This document shows positions 24,508-36,772 of a stretch of 64,000 nt of DNA, piece after piece. The translations under genes and the position numbers were made by a program. Under the pieces are notes generated by a model, which was not told the DNA's origin, did not search any database, and saw nothing but the letters and a program-made list of their open reading frames with translations. Origin of the DNA: Lactuca virosa (lineage: Eukaryota; Streptophyta; Magnoliopsida; Asterales; Asteraceae); assembly GCA_928212115.1 (NCBI GenBank), contig CAKMRJ010003334.1, forward strand, positions 29,729,693 to 29,793,692, read 5' to 3'. Each line of letters starts with the position of its first letter. Positions within the stretch are counted from its first letter, which is position 1.

Positions 24508-26415
24508 TGTAACGTCCCAAAAATATGATCCAAAAATTTCATTTTTAATTTAAGTAAAAACAGTATTCCAACATCATCCATACATCCCGAATAAAATAAG
24601 TGTATCAAAGATCATAAAAATCAGAGTGAAATCGTAAATGCGGAATCCATATGGTGTGTGTGATAAAGTCAACCCGAGCTCTTCCCCTTGGAACCGGAAG
24701 TATCTAAAACATAAACTGAAAACCGTAAGCACAAAGCTTAGTGAATTCCCCAAGATACTGCATACCATACATACATAACATATAACGGGCCCCGCCCAAA
24801 GAGTATAACGGGCCCGCCCTAACTCGGATAATGGGCCCCTCCCAATGAGTATTACGGGCCCCGCCCTAACATGGATAACGGGCCCCGCCCAATGAATATA
24901 ACGGGCCCCACCCTAACTTGGATAACGGGCCCCTCCCACATACAAATCATAACACATAACAACTAATAGCATACATGATAATCATCGGGCCCCGCCCAGA
25001 AAGCATACAAGCACATACACATACTAGTGTCACACAGACAATGAGTATTCTAACTGTCAGATCATGGGTCAGCATTAGTGCCTTCGACTCGCTATACATG
25101 GTGAGGAAACTCACCTGAAATGTTGAATCTCACTAAAGATCCCTAGCTGCTGTCCTGACGAGTCCCTGAGCTATCAATACAAAAATAACAACCAATTAAC
25201 ACTTGGGTTCCAATATAAATCCAATAATCCATACTTGGGGTAAAATGACCATTTTACCCCTGACCTAGTTTGATCCAAGACTAAGGCCTAAATCCATAAT
25301 CTAAAAGGTCCAGAACCAAATAATCATTCATGGCCCATTTATGGCCCAATTTTCCAAATTGGGCCCAAACCCCTTATATGGGCCTTACCAAAAAGCCCAA
25401 TAATTTTCCTTAGTCCAAAAGTTTGATTCCAGATGGCCCGTTAAGGACCAAAGCAACAAAGTCCAAAGAAGTGACCTAACCAAGTCCTAAAAGATGTGAA
25501 GCCCAACAGACTGAGTATGCGGGGCGTACTCAACTGTATGCTAAGCATACACGCATCCTGGGTTGTACGTCGTGCGTACGGACTTGTACGCCCAATGTAC
25601 GAAGCCATTAAGCAAAAATCAGTCTTAAGCTCTTAATGCTTAAGACCAAAAGCCCAAAACACATATCTAAGCCCTAAAAGACGTCTAGAACCATAAAGTC
25701 ACTGACTTGGTAACTTTGCATGCCCCAAAAGATCCCATCTTCAAGATATAGCATTATACTTCCACAAAAAATGGCATAAACTCATGCATGGATGGATCTA
25801 AACCTTAAAGGTGACAACTTTATGCATCTAGAACCTCATAAACACCAAGAGTGGCAACTCAAAGCTCCTGGAGTGGTATTAAACCACTAGATCTCATTTA
25901 TGGGCCAAAAAGGGACAAAAACTCAAACACAAGAGATCTAAACCATCATTGATCAAGTTCATAGTTTTTTACCTCAAATAAGCTGGAAATGAAGCAAAAG
26001 GTCGAGATCCACAAGCTCCTCCTTGATTCACCACCTTGAACCAAGATTCTAGTTCTTGAATATAGATCAAAACACACCAAAATGGACACTATAAGCTCAA
26101 AATTCAAGAGAGAGGCTTAGGGTTTCGAGTATAGGGCTAGGAGGACAGAGGAGGTTGAGAAAATATGGGTTTCATGGTCCATAATGATGTTTATATAGTG
26201 TCCACACTTGAAAATTAGGGTTTTCATTAAGCCTTGCATACGCCCCCACGTACAGAGCTGTACCCCCTGCGTACGCATCCGGAACCCCGTCCAAGCCTTC
26301 GCATGAGTACGCTAAGCGTACCACTTGGCACGCCCCGCATACAACTCAAGGACTAAAATGCACAATTAAACTCAACAAGGGAAAAAGAGAAACTTACCAG
26401 GATTCAAGTGTTACA
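24508..26415 (-). mobile_element. 5' LTR of the Tekay element
   Basis: A 1.91 kb LTR pairing with 1518-3442 and differing at a few percent of positions by eye, older than the other LTR pairs here. It retains the GGGCCC array, the GTACGC stretch and the odd palindrome (26307-26321). The right flank GTTGG is the inferred target duplication. Confidence 0.9.
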
Positions 26416-26640
26416 GTTGGCTTATAGTTTTGGGTTATGTTTCAGGTACTTCGGATGATTGTGGGAAGGCGAAGGTGTGACCGTACACATCCTCATGTTT
26501 TGACTTATGATTTTGGGAGACTCTGATGTTGAATATGTTTTGAAAACTATGTTTGTAATCAATTTGTGAAAGTGGTTGGTTTTAAAAAGTTTAAATTTAT
26601 GATGATTCTTATGAGTGTTACTAGTCGTATACCCTAAAAT
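26416..26640 (+). mobile_element. Gypsy LTR remnant, plus orientation
   Basis: It reads as the 3' part of a Gypsy LTR on the plus strand: a TTTCAGGTACTTCGGATG block and GGGAAGGCGAAGG followed by AT-rich sequence ending in GTGTTAC. The TTTAGGTACTTCC block of the Tekay LTR, read on the minus strand, is similar. The Tekay element inserted at its left edge. Confidence 0.55.
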
Positions 26641-26793
26641 ATTCTAGTGCTTGTGTCTTTATAATATTAATTTAGGTAGACAACCTAAAATATACTAGAC
26701 ACATCTTTCATCATCATCGCTTAATCTCTAAGTTTAAGTCTAAATATAATCACTATTCCTAGTTCGCTTAAACTAATGTTTTGATACGAGCTA

Positions 26794-29187
26794 TGACATC
26801 CCCTATTTTTCAGAACAAAAAAACTTTTCTTTACGCTTTAAAAATCACAATATCTTTGTTGCGGAAAATCCCAATACAATAAAACATTTTGCAGAAACTA
26901 TCTCGTTTTATTAAAATATATTTGAGTAAATATGTTGTTTCAAAAAACGAAAACTCCAAGGATGTCATAATCACTACATAACATTGTTACAACATAAAGA
27001 CCTAATGGTCCCGATCATTATTGTGGGTCATCTTTTAATCACTCGACATCCTAACCAAGTTCTAGCAACTTTAACTTTGTTACCTGTGATGCATATAATT
27101 TGAGTGGTTCAGGTTGGGAAACCTCGTGAGACACATAAGATTTTCAATCGCACAATATTAATATGATAATAATTTATAATTATCAAACCTGCAAAACCAA
27201 TTGTTTCCAAACAATATAGATACACCCCTTAACTTAGATATCTATAAAACATTACACCCATGCATACCCATCCTAACCGATTCTCACAAATCCTATTCCA
27301 CAATTATCAGGAAGAATCAACTCGCCTGATGAATAGTTTAGAGCAATGGTTTGACTGGCTTCCTTGGCCAGTGTGAATCATAAAGGCACTTAAGCCATCA
27401 AAGTAATTGATGAATATGGTATCCTATTTCATCCACGTTTGTGGGTTATGAGCCCAAACTAGCAACGATTATCAGGAAGAATCTACTATAATGCTTTTAA
27501 TTGATTTCCAAACCATTTTCCTATTTATACTGTATTATCGCAATACAGTATGCGACTATTCTTTTGTCCAACTAAACTGGATCTAAATATTCTTTATATG
27601 TCTTAGTTTTAAACTTAGAACAGATTACAATCCTTGAAATCAACTTTTAATACTAACTCTATTTAGACAACACTATCGTAAGTTGGTGTATATATTTAAC
27701 GAAGAGTATCAGGTATTTTAATATACAATAATATTTTAAGTAATAATACTTATTTTTAAGATTATCATGTAATAATATCACAGAAACATTTAACACATAA
27801 TTAACCATATCTGGTTCACACAATATACATTATCAAATATACATTTAATAATTATTCCAGATAATAAGCAATTAATTCACAAATAAACTTTCAATAGATA
27901 ATTAATACTTTTAAATAAATACTTTGTATTAAGCTCATGTTCTTGAAAATAACTATGTACTCACCTGATTGAGATGAAAGACTTGCGAGAAAGTTAGATC
28001 ATTGGCTAACACTTCAAATTTCTCTTTTAAAATGACAGGTTTTCTAGCAAAAACTTAGAAACTATGAGGGCAGAACTTCGTCGCTGAATCTTTATTCTCA
28101 ACGATTCTTCCAGCGCTTCAACGCTAACCTTACTATATTAAAACTACAGAAAGATATGTTGAATCACGAGGGACCGACATGCTCGAGGGTAAGAAGAGAA
28201 AAACTCTTGAAAGAGACTTGGTGCAAGAAATATGAGAGCCTAGAGCTTCATATTTGTAGTAAACGAATTTTCAAAAAGAACCCTTATAATTACTTAAATG
28301 ACTAAACAACCCTTAATAATAATATTTTAACTGGATTTAATGATATTTGTACTAAACTAATGTCGAAAATCTTCAATATTAGTCTTATATCGACCGCATC
28401 GTGGATACCTTTCGAATGACCTGTAAATATGTATATGTACGTATACCTTTATATGATTTATACTTTATTTAACTGCGTAAATATTTTATTATAAATCATA
28501 ACTTCTTCATACAAACTCCGTTCTCGACATTCTTTAGATCCCCACTTTTGTATCAACAAGTATTACAACTTTTATTTAGACTCCGTCGGCTAATTCTCAT
28601 TCTATTTTAAATTTACAATTCTGTACAAATTACACTGCGAAAGAGGTTGCATATCAAGCTTAGGGACCAAGTTTTATTTGTATCTTTCGCATAAGAGCTC
28701 CGTTTTCGACAATAATTATATCGTCGATTTCGTAATTACGATTAGTACGACATTCGTTTAGATTACTTAGTCTAGTAAGCAACCTATCTCTGATTCATAT
28801 TTTATGACACACGTTGTCGTGCTGGGCTCGGCGCGAAACTTCGAAAAATCATAACTTCCACTTACAAAGTCAGATTTAAGCGTTCTTTATATCCACGTGC
28901 TTGTGGTTACGTTCTCTACGACTTTCGTTTATATTATTTATCCAAAATAATCTTTTACTTTTAATGTTATTTTTATCGTTTAACGATAATTTTTATATTA
29001 AAATTTTCTACAAATATTATATAATCTTAACATTTGTTTACATATCGTGTATATATTAAATATTTATTAGCTCGTAATGCATACGAAGAACAATTACCAT
29101 ATTCAAAGATTTTAATTGTTCAATAAAATATATGATTATTATTATTATTATACCTTAAACGTCTAACCACGATTTACAGACGTTACA
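26794..29187 (-). mobile_element. Gypsy-like LTR, ~2.4 kb, partner not seen
   Basis: Bounded by TGACATCCCC and GACGTTACA on the plus strand. Adjacent on the left, at about 26778-26793, the minus strand reads a degenerate primer-like GCTCGTATCAAAAC. This would make it a 5' LTR of a minus-strand element whose body is lost. It has no coding content and is strongly AT-rich. A Copia element inserted six bases beyond its right end. Confidence 0.65.
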
Positions 29188-29193
29188 TTCTAC

Positions 29194-29512
29194 TGTTGAG
29201 TGTGAATCCACGTCAAAGTGGTCCACAGAAAAGTTAGTCAAAAAGGTTGATTAAAAAGGAATGGTGATCCGGTTCTTACGGACCATGTTTTATGGCTTTC
29301 CTTTTTTTTCTCCATTCAATCCTATATAAGATTGTATTGTATCTGTAGTTTTAATAACACACAAAAAAGAAGAAGAAATAAAAACTCCTAGTTACCCTAG
29401 TGTGGACGTAGGTCAGAAATAGACCGAACCACCTTAAATCTTTGTGTTCTCCTTTTTTCTATAATTCGTGAGCTGAGAGAGAGAGTTTCGTGTTCGTGTC
29501 TCGATCCTAACA
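29194..29512 (+). mobile_element. 5' LTR of the young Copia element
   Basis: A 319-base LTR from TGTTGAGTGT to CCTAACA. A TATA-like box, CTATATAAG, lies at about 29322-29330, which would place the transcript start roughly 30 bases downstream. It is followed immediately by the primer-binding site TGGTATCAGAGC at 29515-29526. Confidence 0.95.
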
Positions 29513-29514
29513 AG

Positions 29515-29526
29515 TGGTATCAGAGC
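29515..29526 (+). other. Primer-binding site, initiator tRNA-Met
   Basis: TGGTATCAGAGC begins three bases after the LTR end. This is the standard plant Copia primer site. Confidence 0.95.
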
Positions 29527-29726
29527 TTTGGTTTTAGCTCCAGAGGGTGATTTTCAGTTTTTTGGTCGAAATTTTTTTTCGTCAAAAACAATTTTAGTGT
29601 ATACCGTTGGAAAGGTCTCGTTCCGAAGATTCCGAAAATATTTTTTTCTGAATTTTTTGACCACCGGAAGACGTCCAAATCGCCGGTCAAAGGTTTGCCG
29701 GAATAGTGACCGGAAAAACCAGTTGT

Positions 29727-29902
29727 CGGAGAAGACGACACTGTAGCGCCTGAACTTGCCGGAGAAGACGACACTGTAGCGCCTGAATTCACCGGAGAAG
29801 ACGACATTGTAGCGCCTGAACTCGCCGGAGAAGACGACACTGTAGCACCGAAGTTCTGACGGAGAAGACGACACTGTAGCGGTACTGTAGCTGCACTGTA
29901 GC
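29727..29902 (+). repeat. Leader tandem repeat, ~33-base units
   Basis: Five units open with CGGAGAAGACGACACTGTAG and end in GCGCCTGAACTTGC or variants. The last dissolves into shorter ACTGTAGC repeats. It lies in the untranslated leader between the primer site and gag. A minus-strand open frame over it is a by-product of the repeat. Confidence 0.9.
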
Positions 29903-30054
29903 AATTTTGAAAAACTCAGATTTGGCCCCTGAAGTTTCAGAAAATTGCAAGACAGGTCCCTGAACTTTCAGAAAATTGCAGTTTAGCCCCTAAACATCAG
30001 AAAAATTGCATTTTTCACCCTTAATTTCTGAAAAAGTGCAATTTGTCCGTTAAA

Positions 30055-33000
30055 ATGGCAGAAGACGGCAAAATCAAGATTGACAAGTTTGATGGTAGTG
30101 ATTTTGGATTTTGGAAGATGCAAATTGAAGATATGTTGTATCAGAAAAGTTTGCATTTACCTATGTTGGGCGTACAACCGGATGACATGTATGATGAAGA
30201 ATGGAAGTTGTTGGATCGACAAGCCTTGGGTGTAGTTAGACTTTCATTGGCAAAAAGTGTTGCGTATAACATTGTCAATGAAACGACTACTTATGGAGTA
30301 TTTAAGGCTTTGTCCAACATGTACGAGAAGCCGTCCGCTTCCAACAAAGTGTTCCTCATCAAACAATTGGTTAACACCAAGATGAAGGAAGGCATGTCAG
30401 TTGCCGCTCACATAAACGAGTTCAACTCAATTATCTCTCGTTTAGCCTCCGTTGAAATAAAGTTTGAAGATGAAGTTCAAGCTCTACTCCTTTTATCATC
30501 TTTGCCCGACAGTTGGTCAGGCACAGTAACAGCCGTTAGTAGTACGTCCGGTACTACGAAGCTAACGTTTGATAGCATTCGCGACTTGATTTTGAATGAA
30601 GACATTAGAAGGAGAAGTAACGGAGAGTCTTCCAGTTCCAGTTCTTTGTTGCATACAGAAGGTAGAGGAAGAAGGAATGAGAGAGGACACCACCGAGGCA
30701 GGTCAAAGTCCAGAAAAAGGGGGCAGTCCAAGAACCGAAAAGATATTGAATGTTGGAATTGCAAAGAAAAGGGTCACTTTAGAAACCAATGTCCAAAACC
30801 ACCAGCTGCAAAGAAAGAAGTAAACAATGTATCCTCTGAAGAATCGGGAGATTTTCTCATATGTTGTGTTGAGAATTCAATGGAATCCTGGATTATGGAT
30901 TCGGGTGCTTCTTTCCATGCTGTCTCATGCCCAGATATGGTCAAGAACCTACAAACAGGTGACTTTGGCAAAGTTAGTTTGGCCGATGATCAAGTGCTTG
31001 ATATTACGGGTATAGGAGACGTAGATTTGAAGACCTCCATGGGAACCACCTGGACATTGAAAGATGTCAGGGTTATCCCAAACTTAAGGAGAAAGTTGAT
31101 TTCAGTTGGTAAGTTGGATGATGAAGGACTTGATGTTCACTTTGGGGGTGGACAATGGAAAGTGATCAAAGGCAACTTGGTGATTGCCAAAGGAAAGAAG
31201 AAAGGCACTCTATACATGGTAGAGATACCTGGTGATGGTGTTCATGCCGTAACCACCAATCCGAGTCCATCTAATTTATGGCACCAACGACTCGGACACA
31301 TGAGCGATAAGGGATTGAAGATGTTGGCTCAGAAAGGAAAGTTTCCAGACTTGAAGAAAGTTGAAACTGAATTTTGTGAATCTTGTGTTCTCGGGAAACA
31401 AAAGCGGGTTACTTTTGTAAAAACGGGGAAGACACCGAAAGCTCAGAAGTTGGAGCTTATTCACTCGGATGTATTTGGACCAACACCAGTTTCATCTCTA
31501 GGAGGCAAAAACTACTATGTAACCTTTATCGATGATTCAACACGCAAGGTATGGGTCTATTTTCTTAAAAATAAATCTAATGTATTTGATACTTTTAAGA
31601 TATGGAAATCTGCTGTTGAAAATGAAACTGATTTGAAGGTAAAATGCCTGAAGTCGGATAATGGTGGTGAATACATAAGCAAGGAGTTTGTTGACTATTG
31701 TGCCAAGCAAGGGATAAAGATGATCAAGACGGTCCCAGGAACCCCTCAGCAGAATGGTGTAGCTGAAAGAATGAATAGAACTCTGAATGAAAGGGCTAGA
31801 AGCATGAGGTTGAATTCTGGTTTACCTAAGACATTTTGGGCTGATGCAGTTAACACTGCAGCCTACTTGATCAACCGTTCACCGTGTGTTCCCTTGGATT
31901 TTAAATTACCAGAAGAAATGTGGCAAGGGAAGGAAGTAAGTCTCCAACACCTGAAAGTTTTTGGTTGTACTGCTTACAGTTTGTTAAAAGATGGTGACAG
32001 AGATAAACTTGATTCAAAGACCAAGAAGTGTACATTCATTGGTTATGGGTCAGACGAAATGGGTTACAGGCTTTGGGATAGTGAAAACAGAAAGTTAATC
32101 CGAAGCAAGAACGTCACCTTTAACGAAACTGAGTTATACAAAGACAGAAACAACAAAAGTCCAGAAATTCAGAAGGAGTATGTTGAGTTTGAAGATGATG
32201 AAAAGAAGAAAGAAGCTTCAGTCGAAATCCCTGAATCTGGGGATGACTCAACTGACAGTGGGAGCTCAGGGGATAATTCCAGTAATGATTCTGAAGATGA
32301 TGAAACCAGTCCTCCAACTCCAGAGTCCCCAGTTACACCTCAAGTTCAACTAAGAAGATCTTCCAGAGTCACCAGACCACCAAAAAGATACTCACCATCT
32401 GTTAACTACATTATCCTGACAGAAAATGGTGAACCCCAGTGTTACTCTGAAGCTATAGGGTTGAAAGATTCATTGCAGTGGAAGCTAGCAATGAAAGATG
32501 AAATGAAGTCGCTTGAGAAGAACAACACCTGACACTTAACAAAGCTTCCAGTTGGGAAGAAGGCTCTTCAAAATAAATGGGTTTTCAGGGTCAAAGATGA
32601 ACATGATGGTACCAAACGGTACAAAGCAAGATTAGTAGTCAAGGGTTTTCAACAGAAAGAGGGAATCGATTTCAATGAAATATTCTCTCCAGTAGTGAAG
32701 ATGACCACTATCAGACTTGTTCTCAGTATTGTAGCAGCAGAAGGTTTGCATCTAGAGCAGCTAGATGTCAAGACAGCTTTTCTACACGGTGACCTAGATG
32801 AAGACATTTACATGACACAACCAGAGGGTTTTCAGGTTAAAGGAAAAGAAAACTTGGTGTGTAAATTGAAGAAGAGTTTGTATGGTCTGAAACAAGCGCC
32901 CAGACAATGGTATTTGAAGTTTGACAACTTCATGAGAAGAGTTGGTTACAAGAGATGTGACAATGATCATTGTTGTTACATCAAGAAGTTTAAGGGTTCT

Positions 33001-33984
33001 TATATCATTCTACTACTCTATGTAGATGATATGTTGATTGTCGGTTCAGACATGTCAGAGATTAAAAAGTTAAAGAAACAAATGTCTGAAGAATTCGAGA
33101 TGAAAGACTTGGGAGCTGCAAACCAAATACTCGGGATGAGTATTTCCAGAAACAAAGAAGATGGCTCTTTGACACTCTCTCAAGAGAAGTACATTGAGAA
33201 AGTGTTAGAGAAATTCAGCCTTAAAGAAGCCAAGATCAGAAGCACACCCTTGGGAAGTCACTTTAAGCTTTCTAAAAATCAATCACCCAAATCAGATGAA
33301 GACAAAGCAGAAATGGCTAAAGTTCCATATGCATCTGCAGTTGGTAGCCTCATGTATGCAATGGTATGCACGAGACCAGATATTGCTCATGCAGTGGGAG
33401 TTGTTAGTCGGTTTATGTCCAATCCGGGGAGAGAACATTGGGAAGCAGTTAAATGGCTGTTAAGATATTTGAAGGGGACTTCAAAATTGGCATTACATTT
33501 TAAGGGGAAAGATGTTATTCTGAAGGGTTTTGCGGATGCAGACCTTGGTGGTTGCAAAGAATCATACAAAAGCACTACCGGGTATGTCTTTACAGTGGGA
33601 GGCACTGCGGTAAGTTGGATGTCCAAATTACAGAAAAGTGTTGCCCTTTCAACCACAGAAGCAGAGTATATGGCAGTTGCTGAAGCAAGCAAAGAACTTA
33701 TATGGTTGAAGAATTTTCTCATCGAACTTGGCAAAGAACAAGATAATTGTGAACTATTCTGTGACAATCAAAGTGCAATTCATCTTGCAAAGAATCCCGT
33801 CTTCCATTCGAAGACAAAGCACATACAGCTGAGATATCACTTCATCAGAGAAAGAATTAATGATGGCACTCTGAAGTTGAATAAGATCAAAGGAACTGAA
33901 AATCCAGCTGATATGTTGACTAAGGTTGTCACCTTAGAGAAGTTGAAGCTTTGCATAGCTTCAACTGGCCTTCAGGATAATTGA
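30055..33984 (+). pseudogene. Copia gag-pol polyprotein, one in-frame stop
   Basis: The ATG at 30055 (AAAATGG) starts a 1310-codon frame interrupted only by TGA at 32530-32532 (codon 826). Domains in order: gag (from residue 1), zinc knuckle CWNCKEKGHFRNQC starting near residue 233, protease WIMDSGASFHAV with catalytic Asp near 282, pre-integrase LWHQRLGHM, integrase HSDVFGP (Asp near 472) with SDNGGEY and NGVAERMN, then the stop in the gag-pol linker, RT with LYVDDM (YVDD at about 989-992) and RNase H ending in HIQLRYHFIRE. Similarity to the TNT1-94 polyprotein is strong. All visible catalytic motifs are kept. The stop removes RT and RNase H from a conventional product. Confidence 0.95.
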
Positions 33985-34083
33985 AGAGAAGGCCGGGTAA
34001 CTAGGATGGAGTCAAGATCAAAAGTGTTTTACAGAAATACAGATGCACAGTTGAAGCACATGTGAAGAATGTTCCGTGGCTTC

Positions 34084-34094
34084 AAGTGGGAGAT
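34084..34094 (+). other. Polypurine tract of the young Copia element
   Basis: AAGTGGGAGAT directly precedes the 3' LTR. It is the usual Copia plus-strand primer. Confidence 0.9.
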
Positions 34095-34416
34095 TGTTGA
34101 GTGTGAATCCACGTCAAAGTGGTCCACAGAAAAGTTAGTCAAAAAGGTTGATTAAAAAGGAATGGTGATCCGGTTCTTACGGACCATGTTTTATGGCTTT
34201 CCTTTTTTTTTTTCTCCATTCAATCCTATATAAGATTGTATTGTATCTGTAGTTTTAATAACACACAAAAAAGAAGAAGAAATAAAAACTCCTAGTTACC
34301 CTAGTGTGGACGTAGGTCAGAAATAGACCGAACCACCTTAAATCTTTGTGTTCTCCTTTTTTCTATAATTCGTGAGCTGAGAGAGAGAGTTTCGTGTTCG
34401 TGTCTCGATCCTAACA
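34095..34416 (+). mobile_element. 3' LTR of the young Copia element
   Basis: 322 bases, with three extra T residues in the tract at about 34203-34213 as the only difference from the 5' copy. The TATA-like box is repeated at about 34226-34234. The target copy TCTAC follows. Confidence 0.95.
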
Positions 34417-34421
34417 TCTAC

Positions 34422-35280
34422 AACCTTCGCTGACAGGAAATTCCTTGCTATATGTCATTTTTCCTTGTAGTTGAAGCATATTAAAGAACATTTTATGCAA
34501 TTATAAGTATTTTTTGAGCTTTCATCTTTATGGTAACTTCTTTCCCCTTCTTGATTCTTCACTTTGTCATCATTCTTCTTGGACCCAGCTTGGAAATTCT
34601 TCTTGAATTTTCCTTTACCTTTGTTTGCATAGAGAGCCTCTTCTTCTTTCTTTAAAAAGACTCCTCCCATTTGCTTGGCTAGTGCTTCCTGTCCAACTAA
34701 CAAATTTTCGAACTCAATAAGGGATGGCTGCGTTTGCCATCCTTTTAGGGCAGCTACAAAGCTCCTAAATTTCAGCTTCAAACCACGGATGCTAATCCAA
34801 TTCATCCTAGTATCACCGATACGAGAATCTGGGTCCAACTCAGAAATTTCTCAGCATATCATCTTCACTTTGTGAAAGTACTGTGTGATCGTCGTGTCCC
34901 GTTGTGCCACCAATAACAACTCATTCTCCAAAAATTGGAGTTTCGTGTCGTTCTTCTTGGAAAATAACTCAGTGAGTGTATCCCAAGCTTCTTTCGGTGT
35001 CTGCACATCCCGTGTATGCTCGAGCACATCTTCTTTAACCGTCGTCTTCAAAACAAACATTGCTTTTCCCACCTTAATTCTCCATTTTCGTAGAACCTCG
35101 TTGCTGTCTTCGGTTTCTGGTTGCTTGACTTCAGTTCCATACACAACCTCCCACAAATCTTGGCCTTGCATATAAGATGTCATGCACGTCGACCAAGAGT
35201 TGTAGTTTTGATTGTTGAGTTTCCTAATTCCACCAACCACTTAAAGATCTGCAATATGTATCTAATACCATATTGTTAAC
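34422..35280 (-). pseudogene. Copia gag relic of another family
   Basis: The minus strand from about 35240 encodes LNNQNYNSWSTCMTSYMQGQ, DLWEVV and a UBN2/DUF4219-type gag body to a stop at 34851. It then resumes in another frame (34838-34455) with FVAALKGWQTQPSLIEFENL and a lysine-rich tail before a partial zinc-knuckle-like CIKC. A leader start with a degenerate TGGTATTAGATAC sits near 35255-35270. No protease, integrase or RT follows because the body was lost left of the young Copia insertion. This is a non-functional remnant. Confidence 0.85.
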
Positions 35281-36772
35281 TTTGAGATTACACACGATGT
35301 GACTTATTACTCTTCAAGAAATGAGAATGTGGTACTCAACTAAGTAGAAAGCTGCACAAACATAATAACGGAAGAAGGGAACAATATGCACAGAAGAATG
35401 CTCTATTGGTGTTACATATTCAAAAAGCAAGCATAACTTTTAATAGACTTACAAATGAGAATAAATGGGAAACAAACTCCATAATTCACTCGACTACCTA
35501 CCATGACTCCATAAAGCTAAATTCTATGACAACCTTTGACTACAATGAACATGCTAACTAAGAGCATTTATGTAGTGCAGTAAAATAAACAAAAGGCACC
35601 TGATGGTGTTGCAAACTTTAACATACACTTTCAAGGCGGTAGGGTCAAGTTGTCATCTTCGATGGGTTATGTCGTTGGAAAGGTAGCAACACAATTCATA
35701 GGGGGGGGGGGGGGTTGGAGATGAGAGAGTGAAGGGTGAGTGTGTTGGGTTTTATAAAGGGTAAATTGGTCATTTCACATACTTAACCTATTTTTACTAA
35801 TGAAACATTAGAAAAGAACCAAAGTTGCAGCTTTTTTAAACTGCATGTCTACATCTGAAACGTTTTTGAAAGTTGTCCTCATTCTGTCACCTTTTGAAAA
35901 GCATAGGGACCAATTCTAAAATTTTATCAAAAATAAAGAGCAAGTTGTGGTTTTGTCCACGTGGTATATATTTTGTATAGGTTTGCAATTTTGGTTCTAT
36001 TAAATTAAATGTAACTTGAGAATTAAAAGACTTCAAACAAATCCGACATCATTTTTCTATATGATAAATATTTAGAATAGGTTGATGGTCGTTAGGCTCA
36101 TAGTTGCACACAGTGAATACTCATCTCATGGGGTGTGGGGGTGGAGGCCCCATGGTATAGACCTATATTGATTTATATTTGCCCATATTTTATTCTAATC
36201 ATGGTCTAAGTTTATACTTTTCCTATATATATAAAATATGGTAAATTGTACCATTTGAACGGCCCACATGGGAGGCCAATCTTGAAACATTGACTAGCAA
36301 CATTTTTGGTGTTTGGGTTTGAACCATGTACCTCTTGTGTGAAATTAAATTCCTCAATCACTAAGCTCCAATTGCAGGGGTACTTTGGGTATATATATAA
36401 CGGTTGGGCACAACTCAACAAAAGAAACTATCAGTTTTCAAATACTTAAAAGTTCAATATTAGACAATTTTCATTCTATCTCGCAAAGATTAAATAAAAG
36501 AAACTTGTATATATGCGTATTAAAACTTCACCATGTGTATATATATGTGATTGTAAGGAATTTACATGATGTGTGGACAAAGAGAAGCAAAACAAAATGG
36601 TCTCAATATATATGTGCACCTCAGCCTACAAACACCCCCTCCCCAAAACAGGGCAACTTTTTCTATGAGAAAAGAAACCCATACCATATTACGAATAGAT
36701 AAACAAACAAACAGAATCAAGAAAATTCCTCACAAAATCAAGATTCATATACAATTGTCTGGTGCTGAATGG
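35281..36772. other. Intergenic DNA downstream of the kinase gene
   Basis: AT-rich with no convincing gene. Contains a G14 tract (35701-35714) and a TATATATATAA run near 36390. The part next to 36772 probably holds the kinase 3' UTR, but no polyadenylation signal could be fixed. Confidence 0.6.

Larger units (their letters stand above)
1518..26415 (-). mobile_element. Ty3/Gypsy Tekay-type chromovirus, whole element with nested insertion
   Basis: Two related ~1.9 kb LTRs (1518-3442 and 24508-26415) bound this element. Reading on the minus strand gives: 5' LTR, initiator tRNA-Met primer site, leader, gag, protease, RT, RNase H, integrase with chromodomain, polypurine tract, 3' LTR. The chromodomain and the domain order place it with chromoviruses, most like Tekay/Del. 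The leader is interrupted at TAATT by the element at 8276-23929. Coding parts carry stops, frameshifts and altered catalytic residues, so it is inactive. The bases after the right LTR are GTTGG. Only the last two (GG, 1516-1517) survive on the left, where a Copia element cut in. Confidence 0.9.
29194..34416 (+). mobile_element. Copia element, TNT1/Tork type, near-intact and very young
   Basis: The LTRs at 29194-29512 and 34095-34416 are identical except for a T-tract of 8 versus 11. The five bases TCTAC flank both ends (29189-29193 and 34417-34421), a perfect target duplication. It holds a primer-binding site, a repeat-bearing leader, one long gag-pol frame with a single in-frame TGA, and a polypurine tract. 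The order integrase before RT is diagnostic of Copia. Young age is inferred from LTR identity. Confidence 0.96.

Noticed and set aside
29520..29904. Minus-strand frames with repeated SSSPASSGATV
   Set aside because: These are by-products of the 33-base leader repeat on the opposite strand of the Copia transcript.
34422..35280. Host protein with a UBN2/DUF4219 domain
   Set aside because: This domain is the gag of Copia elements. The tail is frameshifted and a leader with a decayed primer site precedes it.
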